Below are positions 57,425 to 64,000 of a DNA stretch of 64,000 bases, piece by piece. The notes under the pieces are model-generated. The model was given only the letters and a program-made list of their open reading frames with translations. It was not told the DNA's origin and searched no databases. The translations under genes and the position numbers were made by a program. How positions within the stretch are numbered: the first letter of the stretch is position 1; the number at the start of each line of letters is the position of its first letter. Origin of the DNA: Bradyrhizobium sp. C9 (lineage in GTDB: Bacteria > Pseudomonadota > Alphaproteobacteria > Rhizobiales > Xanthobacteraceae); contig NZ_NWTG01000011.1 in the NCBI RefSeq assembly GCF_002532045.1, positions 196,001-260,000 on the forward strand, given 5' to 3'.

Positions 57425-57733
57425 TCAATAATAGCGCGGGATCGGCCCGTTATGCGGCGTCTTGCGCTTCGACAGGTCGAACAGCACCTCGTCGACATAG
57501 CACCAGCCCCAGCCTTCCGGCGGGTCAAAGCCCTCGATCACGGGATGGCCGGTGGCGTGGAAATGCGCCGTCGCATGCCGGTTCGGCGAGTCGTCGCAGC
57601 AGCCGACATGGCCGCAGCTCCGGCAAATCCGCAAGTGCAGCCAGCGGCTGCCGCTCTCCAGGCATTCCTCACAGCCGAGCGCGCTCGGCGTGACGTCCTG
57701 GATGCCGGCGATATGGGTGCAGCCTTTTGTCAT
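57425..57733 (-). CDS. UBP-type zinc-finger protein
   Basis: 102 residues. The zinc-binding order CTHIAGIQDVTPSALGCEECLESGSRWLHLRICRSCGHVGCCDDSPNRHATAHFHATGHPVIE is the ZnF-UBP fold, with Cys and His ligands. In eukaryotes this fold binds the ubiquitin tail; in bacteria its role is not known. In bacteria it is often encoded next to a cNMP-binding/FAD oxidoreductase, and here that gene ends 129 bases upstream. The two may act together. Confidence 0.9.
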   Translation of the reverse strand: MTKGCTHIAGIQDVTPSALGCEECLESGSRWLHLRICRSCGHVGCCDDSPNRHATAHFHATGHPVIEGFDPPEGWGWCYVDEVLFDLSKRKTPHNGPIPRYY

Positions 57734-57793
57734 TTTGCGACCTCGTGCGGAAGCAATTGCTTCGGGTTCAGTTCAACGCATTCGCTCACCCAA

Positions 57794-57840
57794 CCCGTCA
57801 TCCCCGCACAAAGGCGAAGCCTTTGCGCGGGGATGACGGG
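57794..57840. repeat. Long solo palindrome between two genes
   Basis: CCCGTCATCCCCGC plus CAAAGGC against GCCTTTG plus GCGGGGATGACGGG gives a stem of over 20 pairs with a 3-base loop. It lies between the UBP zinc-finger and FAD oxidoreductase genes and could act as a terminator/processing site as well as a dispersed repeat. Confidence 0.75.
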
Positions 57841-57861
57841 GAAAGTGCTGCACCGACATTG

Positions 57862-59559
57862 TTACAGCGACGGGCTGCCGTCATCGGCGAGATAGCCGTG
57901 CAGCGCCGCAACGACCTGCGCGCCCTCGCCGATCGCGCCGCCGACGCGCTTGACCGATCCGGAGCGGACGTCACCGACCGCGAACACGCCGGGCACCGAG
58001 GTCTCGAGCAGCGGCACGGCCGGCGCGCCGTCGCCGTTCTGCACGCCGGTCATCACGAAGCCGCCGCGGTCGACCTGCACGCCGCAGCCCTCGAGCCAGC
58101 CGGTCGCCGGATCGGCGCCGACGAACAGGAAGAGGTTGCGGATATCCATCGTGAACTCGTCGGGCGCGAGCCGGCTGCGCCAGCGCACGCGCTCCAGCGT
58201 CTCCGCGCCTTCGAGCCCGGTCACCTCGGTGTTGAACATCAACTCGATGTTCGGCGTCGCCTCGATGCGCTCGATCAAATAGCGCGACATGCTGGCGCCG
58301 AGCCCGCCGCCGCGGATCATCATGTTGACCCGGCGCGCATGCGCCGACAGGTACACCGCGGCCTGCCCCGCGGAATTGCCGCCGCCGACCAGCACGACAT
58401 CCTGGTTGGTGCAGAGCCGCGCCTCGATCGGCGAGGCCCAGTACCAGACGCCGCGGCCCTCATAGCTCTCGAGATTGTCGATCACCGGCCGGCGGTAGCG
58501 CGCGCCGCTTGCCACCACCACCGACTTGGCGCGCAGCGTGTGCCCGCAGCCGGTGGCGAGCGTGAACGCGCCCGACGCCTTCGAGCAGTCGAGCGATTTG
58601 ATCGAAACCGGGATCAGCATCTCGGCGCCGAACTTCTGCGCCTGGTTGAAGGCGCGCCCGGCCAGCGCCTGGCCGGTGATGCCGGTCGGGAATCCCAGAT
58701 AGTTCTCGATCCGCATGCTGGCGCCGGCCTGGCCGCCGAAGGCGCGGGAATCGAACACCGCGACCGACAGGCCTTCGGAGGCCGCATAGACCGCGGTGGA
58801 GAGCCCGGCCGGGCCGCTGCCGACCACCGCGACATCGTAGACCTTGTCTTGCGCACTGTTGCCGATCATGCCGAGCGCCATCGCAAGCGCGGTCTCGGAC
58901 GGATTGCGCAGCACCGTGCCGTTCGGACAAACCACCAGCGGCAGCTCGGCGCGCGTCGGCGAATAGCGCACGACGAGGTCGGCGGCATCCTTGTCGGTCT
59001 CGGGGTCGAGCATGTGATGCGGCTGGCCGTTGCGCGCCAGGAAGTTCTGCAGCGGCGCCATGTTACCGACCGACGCCGAGCCGATCAGCACCGGCCCTCC
59101 GGCGCCGCCCTGGATCAGGCTGACGCGGCGCAGGATCAGCGCGCGCATGATGCGCTCGCCGAGGTCGGCCTCGGCGACCAGCAGCGCGCGCAGCCGCTCG
59201 GGCGGCAGCAGCAGCGTCTCGACAGGGCCCTCGGCATGGCCGTCGACCAGCGCGGCGCGGCCTGAGAGCTGGCCGATCTCGGCAAGGAACTGCCCCGGCC
59301 CCTGGTCGATGATCGGCGTGACACGGCCGAGGCCGTCGCGCTGCGAAATCGACACGCAGCCCGACAGCACCACGAACATGCCGGGCCCCGGCTTGCCGGT
59401 CTCGAACAGCGCCTCGCCGTCCTTGTACGATCGCAGCTCGCCGAAGCGGCGCATCCGCTCGATCTCGTGCCCCGTCAGGGTCGGAAAGGTCTGCTCATGG
59501 CGCGGAAAGGCCGTGGCGCGCGCGTTGAGGGGAGTGATCATCGTGTCGTCTACAGCCAT
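57862..59559 (-). CDS. FAD-dependent oxidoreductase with N-terminal cNMP-binding domain
   Basis: 565 residues from the ATG at 59559. Residues about 25-140 are a cyclic-nucleotide-binding domain (GELRSYKDGEALFETGKPGPGMFVVLSGCVSI; FLAEIGQLSGR). A linker/thioredoxin-like segment (about 150-225) precedes a thioredoxin-reductase-type domain with VVGSGPAGLSTAVYAASEGL, RIENYLGFP and GVFAVGDVRSGSVKR. The usual redox CxxC is absent: the spot reads VWYWASPIEA. So it is not a normal thioredoxin reductase. Works perhaps with the downstream UBP zinc finger. Confidence 0.88.
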   Translation of the reverse strand: MAVDDTMITPLNARATAFPRHEQTFPTLTGHEIERMRRFGELRSYKDGEALFETGKPGPGMFVVLSGCVSISQRDGLGRVTPIIDQGPGQFLAEIGQLSGRAALVDGHAEGPVETLLLPPERLRALLVAEADLGERIMRALILRRVSLIQGGAGGPVLIGSASVGNMAPLQNFLARNGQPHHMLDPETDKDAADLVVRYSPTRAELPLVVCPNGTVLRNPSETALAMALGMIGNSAQDKVYDVAVVGSGPAGLSTAVYAASEGLSVAVFDSRAFGGQAGASMRIENYLGFPTGITGQALAGRAFNQAQKFGAEMLIPVSIKSLDCSKASGAFTLATGCGHTLRAKSVVVASGARYRRPVIDNLESYEGRGVWYWASPIEARLCTNQDVVLVGGGNSAGQAAVYLSAHARRVNMMIRGGGLGASMSRYLIERIEATPNIELMFNTEVTGLEGAETLERVRWRSRLAPDEFTMDIRNLFLFVGADPATGWLEGCGVQVDRGGFVMTGVQNGDGAPAVPLLETSVPGVFAVGDVRSGSVKRVGGAIGEGAQVVAALHGYLADDGSPSL

Positions 59560-59697
59560 CTCGGCGACTCGCTTCTTGTTGCAACACACGCCAACCGGCT
59601 GGAGTTTCGATTCTCACGAGAACCAGACCCCAGGCCCTGGCTTGTCGTTTTGCCGGATTTTCTGCACGAACTGATGTCCATCTCGCGCAAGATCGCT

Positions 59698-59907
59698 CTA
59701 GCGGTCCGGCTCGCTTCCGCCGGCGTCGTCCCGCGAGCCGTCTTCTAGTGAGCGTTGGCCTGGTTCGGAAGCCACATCCTCGCGACCGCGCGCCTGCGAT
59801 TTGCGCCGCTTCAGATTTTCGCGCAGCGCCAGCTTGAGGCGATCCTGTCGTGAATCCCTCACACGGGCTCCGGCCTGCCCGCCGCCTCTGTCGTGCTCAC
59901 CCGTCAT
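59698..59907 (-). CDS. Small basic hypothetical protein
   Basis: 69 residues. The basic core RDSRQDRLKLALRENLKRRKSQARGRED recurs in small Bradyrhizobium proteins as I remember. The ends are acidic and Gly-rich. No membrane segment. Possibly nucleic-acid-associated. Placed upstream of the FAD oxidoreductase on the same strand with a 138-base gap. Confidence 0.55.
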   Translation of the reverse strand: MTGEHDRGGGQAGARVRDSRQDRLKLALRENLKRRKSQARGREDVASEPGQRSLEDGSRDDAGGSEPDR

Positions 59908-60226
59908 TACAAAACTCTCGAACCGCCGTCGCGCTTTCCGTAAGGCCGAACATAGCCAATGGCGGATGCTCGCGCACCCTGCCCGGTCGGCCAGTTGCGC
60001 CGGGCGGCATGATTCGGCGGCCGGGCAAAATCCGGCCTCCCGGCACGATCGGAACCCAATCCGACCGGAATCGACCGGATTGGGCAGAATTAGCGGCGAG
60101 GAAGGTCAGTTTCTGCCGATTTCGTCGGCAACGGAGGCGCTGTTTCGCTTGCGCCAAGGGGAGGCCTGTGGCAAGAACCGCCCGCTTGGACGGGCCCTTG
60201 GGGCCGATTCAATTTTTCCCGGGCAC
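59908..60226. other. Gap with GC-rich inverted repeats
   Basis: 319 bases upstream of tRNA-Thr. Contains CGGCCGGGCAAAATCCGGCC and AATCCGACCGG...CCGGATT pairings. No gene I can support. Confidence 0.5.
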
Positions 60227-60301
60227 GCTGCCGTAGCTCAGTGGTAGAGCACTCCATTGGTAATGGAGAGGTCGACAGTTCAATCCTGTCTGGCAGCACC
60301 A
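60227..60301 (+). tRNA. tRNA-Thr (GGT)
   Basis: Cloverleaf: acceptor GCTGCCG/TGGCAGC, D arm AGCTCAGTGGTAGAGC, anticodon arm CTCCATTGGTAATGGAG with GGT, T arm GACAGTTCAATCCTGTC and encoded CCA. Intact. Confidence 0.95.
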
Positions 60302-60349
60302 CTTATCCCAGCGATCACTGCCATCATTGCGGGTATCGCGTTCACCGCA

Positions 60350-60532
60350 TCAATGCGCGAGCAGTAGTCCCGCCCCGCCGATCATCAGCACGACGCAAAA
60401 CGCGAACACACTGCCGACCCATTTCCAATCGATCTGTCCGTGCTCGGGCTGAGGCTTTCGATGATGCCGTGCATGATGGTTTCCTTGAGAAGTCGCATGA
60501 GCAGCGTATAGACGGGCCCCTGAACACGTCAT
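60350..60532 (-). CDS. Small single-helix membrane protein
   Basis: 60 residues from the ATG at 60532. The C-terminal part IDWKWVGSVFAFCVVLMIGGAGLLLAH is a membrane helix preceded by a basic and polar leader (HHARHHRKPQPEHGQ). The exact start is uncertain because the leader is unlike the helix part. Upstream, TGTGAGTCACA is a palindrome. No family recognised. Confidence 0.5.
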   Translation of the reverse strand: MTCSGARLYAAHATSQGNHHARHHRKPQPEHGQIDWKWVGSVFAFCVVLMIGGAGLLLAH

Positions 60533-60575
60533 GTGACTCACATCACACTTCAAAATCGCGGAACGGACCCCAAGA

Positions 60576-60896
60576 GTGACTGGCCCAGAACTGAAGAAAC
60601 TGCGCAAACATCTCGGCGAGGCGCTCGGCCGCGAGCTGACGGCGGCGGACATGGCGAAGTTGTGCGGGCTGCCGGCGGACGGCGGCGCCGAAAAACTCCG
60701 CAAATGGGAAGTCACCGGCCCACCCCCGAAGGTCGCAGGTCTGCTGCGCGTGCTGGCGATGGCGAGCGAACACTATCCGATCCTGGAGAAGTTCGACGTG
60801 TTCGATCGCCACGACGTTCCGGTCACGGATCGCGCCGCACGCCGCCAGGCGTTCCGCGAGCAGATGCGCGACGACGTGCGCAAGCGGCTCGACTAG
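60576..60896 (+). CDS. Small XRE-like HTH protein
   Basis: 106 residues. The opening MTGPELKKLRKHLGEALGRELTAADMAKLCGLPADGGAEKLRKWEVTG resembles a helix-turn-helix of the XRE type, followed by a helical tail (AEHYPILEKFDVF...AFREQMRDDVRKRLD). Likely a DNA-binding regulator. Divergent from the small membrane-protein gene (43-base gap). Confidence 0.65.
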   Translation: MTGPELKKLRKHLGEALGRELTAADMAKLCGLPADGGAEKLRKWEVTGPPPKVAGLLRVLAMASEHYPILEKFDVFDRHDVPVTDRAARRQAFREQMRDDVRKRLD

Positions 60897-61123
60897 CAGG
60901 CGGCCGGGTTGACGGAACAAGCGGGTCGCGCACGGTGCGTTAAGCCTTCCGTCATTCCCGCTTAAGCGTTCGTTAGGCACAACAAAACGTTTCACCGCAA
61001 AGGGTGCGACTTAACGCGCCAAGTCGTCATTCGGTGACAGCATTTTATTCAAATGCGGTCTAACGCATCGCCATGGATGGCGCCATTCACGCCGCGCCTC
61101 ATGACTTGTCCGGAGACTGCCCT

Positions 61124-61870
61124 ATGAAGAAGTTCCTGCTCGCAACCGCAGCCGCAGTTGTTGCCGTCGCTGCCTTTGGCGCGACCGCCCAGGCCGCCGA
61201 CCTCGGCTCCCGTGGCTACTACCAGAAGGCGCCCGCGCCTGTTTACGCGGCGCCGCTCTACAACTGGACCGGCTTCTATCTCGGCGGCCATCTCGGCGGC
61301 GTGTTCTCGCAGAACAACACCTTCAACGGCCTCGCGCTGTCGGACTCCAGCGCCCGCTTCATGGGCGGCGTCCAGGGCGGCTACGACTGGCAGCTGTCGC
61401 CGATGTGGGTGATCGGCCTCGAAGGCCAGTATTCCTGGGTCGGCGGCCACCAGCTCAACGCGATCTTCCCGGGCGGTTACGTCTACAACAACAACCAGCG
61501 CGGCATCGCCTCGATCACCGGCCGCGTCGGCTACACCTGGGGCCCGGGCCTGATCTATGTGAAGGGCGGCTACGCCTATTCCGACAACAACGAAACGGTG
61601 ACGCTGGGCGGCGCGCAGGTGCCCTTCGCGCTCAGCGACAACCACAGCAACGGCTGGACCATCGGCGGCGGCGCCGAATACATGTTCGCGCCGAACTGGT
61701 CGGCCAAGGTCGAGTACCAATACTACGACTTCGGCGACAGCCGCTTCACCGCACCGGGCGCGCTGGTGCCGGTCGGCACCTTCCACAATGACGAGCACAC
61801 CGTGAAGGCGGGCCTCAACTACCGCTTCAACCTCGGCAATCTCGGTGGCCCCGCTTACGGCCGCTACTGA
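61124..61870 (+). CDS. Outer-membrane beta-barrel protein (Omp25/RopB-like)
   Basis: 248 residues from the ATG at 61124; an upstream in-frame ATG at 61073 is leader. Signal peptide MKKFLLATAAAVVAVAAFGATAQAA, then YNWTGFYLGGHLGGVF, the standard start of the Omp25/31-like eight-stranded barrels of Rhizobiales, and VEYQYYDFGDSRFT and LNYRFNLG near the end. Eight beta-strands are expected. It is transcribed alone and followed by a strong terminator. Major surface protein of Brucella-type relatives. Confidence 0.9.
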   Translation: MKKFLLATAAAVVAVAAFGATAQAADLGSRGYYQKAPAPVYAAPLYNWTGFYLGGHLGGVFSQNNTFNGLALSDSSARFMGGVQGGYDWQLSPMWVIGLEGQYSWVGGHQLNAIFPGGYVYNNNQRGIASITGRVGYTWGPGLIYVKGGYAYSDNNETVTLGGAQVPFALSDNHSNGWTIGGGAEYMFAPNWSAKVEYQYYDFGDSRFTAPGALVPVGTFHNDEHTVKAGLNYRFNLGNLGGPAYGRY

Positions 61871-61898
61871 GATCACCGATCACCACAACCGAGAGTGG

Positions 61899-61925
61899 AA
61901 AGGCCGGCTCGCGCCGGCCTTTTTG
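61899..61925 (+). terminator. Intrinsic terminator of the outer-membrane protein gene
   Basis: AAAGGCCGGC TCGC GCCGGCCTTTTT: 9-pair stem with T-run, 29 bases after the stop. Confidence 0.9.
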
Positions 61926-62107
61926 CATCCGATCGCGCGCATCTGTTCCGCACAGCGAACCAACACCGCGATGGCGTGCGGCAGCCGCGAAAAATCCCGC
62001 AGATCGTCGCAATTTTCCCGATTTTGTTAACCCGCCGCACCGATACTCCCGCGCCGGGGAAACATCCAAGAGTAGTGGCCAAGAGTACGGCCAGGGGGCA
62101 CGGGGCA

Positions 62108-64000
62108 ATGGCGTTTCGTTTCAAGCTCGGCAAACCAAATCTCAAGCGTATCCATCTGCCGCAGATGGGCGTCAGGGGCAGCCTGTTCGCGGCGTTCGCC
62201 GTGATCGCAGGCATGGCGCTGGTGATCAGCGCAGGCGCCGGCATCGTGCTGCATCAGCTCGGCGGCACCATGAGCGATCTCTCCGGCCGCGACATTCCGC
62301 GGCTCGCCGCGAGCCTGCAGCTTTCCGCGCAGAGCGCCTCGCTCGCAGCCCAGGGGCCCGGCCTGCTCGCCGTGCAGAGCGAGGATGCGCTGAACGATCG
62401 CACCAAGAAGGTGCAGGAGGTCGCGCAGCAGACCAATGCCAAGCTCGGCGAGATCATCGAACTCGGCGCCGACAAATCCGTCGTCAGCGCGCTGCAGGAG
62501 AACGTCAAGAACACCGACGAGGCCACTAAGAGCCTGATCTCGGCGGCGCACGAGCGACTCGACGTCGGCGCGCTGCGCGACAAGCAGTACAACGCGCTGC
62601 GCAAGGCGCAGGGCGCCTTCGTCTCCGCCGCCGGTCCCGCGATGCTCGACGCGCAGACCCGGCTCAACGCCATCCTCGGCGCGGCCGATGTCTCCGCCGA
62701 CGCTGCCACCGAAGCGGCCCGCACCGTCGGCCAGATCGGCAACGTGCTCGCGGCCGGCAACCTGATGGCCGCCGACATGACCGCAGCGCTGTCGGCCAAT
62801 TCCAGCGAGACGCTCGATGCGATCGAGGCCGAGTTCAAGAAGGGCCGCGAGCGCGTCAAGTCCAACCTCGAGGACCTGCCGAATAATCCGGCGATCGTTG
62901 CCGTGCGCGACACCGCGCAGAAGCTGCTGGTGCTCGGCGAAGGCAAGACCGGCGTGTTCAAGATCCGCCAGAAGGAGCTCGACTCGATCGATTACGGCCA
63001 GACCATCCTGGAGGAGACCCGCAAGCTCAATGTCGGGCTCGGCATCAGCGTCCAGCAGTTGGTCGACGCCGTGCAGAAGGATACCGACGCGTCCACCTTC
63101 CAGGCGCGGCAGCAGATCTCGCTCGCGACCACAGTGATGATCGGGTTGGGCGCGCTGACCTTGGTCGGCTCGTTCCTGTTCGTCTGGCTCTATGTCGGGC
63201 GTAACATCCTGCGCCGCATCCGCGGCCTGCAGCGCTCGATGCAGCTGTTGTCCGACGGCGACCTCGACACCGAGATCCCGCAGAGCCGCCAGCGCGACGA
63301 GATCGCCGTCATGGCCGACTCGCTGCAGGTGTTCCGCGAGAGCATGATCGAGAGTCGCGAGCTCACCGAGAACCAGAACAAGGACCGCTCCGCCAAGGCC
63401 GAGCGCGCCTCGCGCATGGAGAAGCAAATCACAACGTTCGAATCGACGGTCCGCAATGCGCTCGGCAGCCTGCAGACCGCGGCGAACTCGATGCAGTCGA
63501 CCGCGCAGAGCATGTCGGCGACCGCCGACCAGTCGAGCGCATTGGTCAATGCGGTCGCCTCGGCCGCCGAGGAAACCTCGGTCAACGTGCAGACGGTGTC
63601 GGCCGGCACCGAGGAGCTGTCGTCGTCGATCTCCGAGATCGGCCGCCAGGTCGTCACCTCAGCCGAGATCGCCCGCAAGGCGGTCGAGGAAGCCAGCGCC
63701 ACCGACACCACCATGCAGGGCCTTGCCGACAACGCCGCGCGCATCAGCGTCGTGGTCGACCTGATCCAGACCATCGCCTCGCAGACCAATCTCCTGGCGC
63801 TCAACGCCACCATCGAGGCGGCGCGCGCCGGCGAGGCCGGCCGTGGCTTTGCCGTGGTCGCCTCCGAGGTGAAGAACCTCGCGAGCCAGACCGCCAAGGC
63901 GACCGAGGAAATCCGCCAGCAGATCGTCAGCATGCAGGAGGTGACGACGACGGCGGTCACCGCGATCCGCAACATCTCCAGCACGATCGGCGAGATCAAC
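62108..64000 (+). CDS. Methyl-accepting chemotaxis protein (cut by window edge)
   Basis: 631 codons from the ATG at 62108 to the edge. A first membrane helix (LFAAFAVIAGMALVISAGAGIVL, about 25-47) is followed by a long helical periplasmic sensor with few hydrophobic breaks, a second helix (TTVMIGLGALTLVGSFLFVWLYV, about 335-360), HAMP (GLQRSMQLLSDGDLDTEIPQS) and the signalling hairpin IASQTNLLALNATIEAARAGEAGRGFAVVASEVKNLA (about 555-590). It should dimerise and signal through CheA/CheW. Ligand unknown. The C-terminal helix is missing. Confidence 0.92.
   Translation, partial: MAFRFKLGKPNLKRIHLPQMGVRGSLFAAFAVIAGMALVISAGAGIVLHQLGGTMSDLSGRDIPRLAASLQLSAQSASLAAQGPGLLAVQSEDALNDRTKKVQEVAQQTNAKLGEIIELGADKSVVSALQENVKNTDEATKSLISAAHERLDVGALRDKQYNALRKAQGAFVSAAGPAMLDAQTRLNAILGAADVSADAATEAARTVGQIGNVLAAGNLMAADMTAALSANSSETLDAIEAEFKKGRERVKSNLEDLPNNPAIVAVRDTAQKLLVLGEGKTGVFKIRQKELDSIDYGQTILEETRKLNVGLGISVQQLVDAVQKDTDASTFQARQQISLATTVMIGLGALTLVGSFLFVWLYVGRNILRRIRGLQRSMQLLSDGDLDTEIPQSRQRDEIAVMADSLQVFRESMIESRELTENQNKDRSAKAERASRMEKQITTFESTVRNALGSLQTAANSMQSTAQSMSATADQSSALVNAVASAAEETSVNVQTVSAGTEELSSSISEIGRQVVTSAEIARKAVEEASATDTTMQGLADNAARISVVVDLIQTIASQTNLLALNATIEAARAGEAGRGFAVVASEVKNLASQTAKATEEIRQQIVSMQEVTTTAVTAIRNISSTIGEIN

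Noticed and set aside
60530..60545. TGTGAGTCACA as a CRP/FNR site
   Set aside because: Spacing is too short for a CRP or FNR site (normally TGTGA-N6-TCACA or TTGAT-N4-ATCAA); kept only as a palindrome note.

Overview
The window is high-GC chromosomal DNA from an alphaproteobacterium, most likely Bradyrhizobium or a close Nitrobacteraceae relative. This rests on typical alphaproteobacterial housekeeping genes (an RcdA-type DUF1465 gene, DUF1192, DUF2948, and the order hisD / UPF0262 / small phosphatase / maf / yacG / tRNA-Phe), on several families of dispersed palindromic repeats usual in these genomes, and on c-di-GMP and chemotaxis genes. The identification is an inference from gene content; no search was run.

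Layout. 1-9 kb: the start of an ABC exporter, rpmE, a LysE exporter and a PaiB-like FMN protein facing a MocR regulator, rcdA, a candidate sRNA, DUF1192, a short methionyl-tRNA synthetase and a quinone oxidoreductase. 9-16.4 kb: a membrane GGDEF/EAL protein with a degenerate GGDEF site, a Cache-GGDEF diguanylate cyclase and a DEAD-box helicase. 16.5-20.2 kb: a tight four-gene operon (PaaK-like ligase, ABC permease, ABC ATPase, GNAT) of unknown role. 20.3-31.5 kb: small zinc-finger and hypothetical genes, a HAD dehalogenase, a CGNR regulator facing an alpha/beta hydrolase with no nucleophilic serine, a second hydrolase, a sorbosone-dehydrogenase-like protein, a second candidate sRNA, a serine hydrolase, glf with a divergent glycosyltransferase, and DUF488.

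33,075-51,981 is an integrated element of about 18.9 kb. It is bounded by a 12-bp direct repeat (GCTGTTTGTCAG), has repeated GTCCTTCCAC arm-type sites just inside both ends, and carries a tyrosine integrase next to the left end. It lies between the small phosphatase gene and maf, so it splits a run of same-strand housekeeping genes. Inside are small regulatory genes, an excisionase-like HTH gene, an HK97-type prohead protease with an upstream coiled-coil gene and a downstream stand-alone M41 (FtsH-peptidase-like) domain, but no terminase, portal or capsid gene that I can see. A gene-poor stretch (40.4-44.2 kb) follows, with tiny ORFs, a duplicated 170-bp non-coding module and repeated terminators. 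The cargo comprises an exported metallo-beta-lactamase-fold protein, an exported cupin, and a defence-like cluster: a GHKL ATPase with a C-terminal PD-(D/E)XK-like region, a small partner gene, and a divergent protein with a HEPN-type RX4H motif. This element is the best place to look for something undescribed.

52-64 kb returns to the core chromosome: the small phosphatase, UPF0262, hisD, DUF2948, an NAD-binding protein, a chloroperoxidase-like hydrolase, a UBP zinc finger paired with a cNMP-binding/FAD oxidoreductase, tRNA-Thr, an outer-membrane barrel protein and a chemotaxis receptor cut by the right edge.
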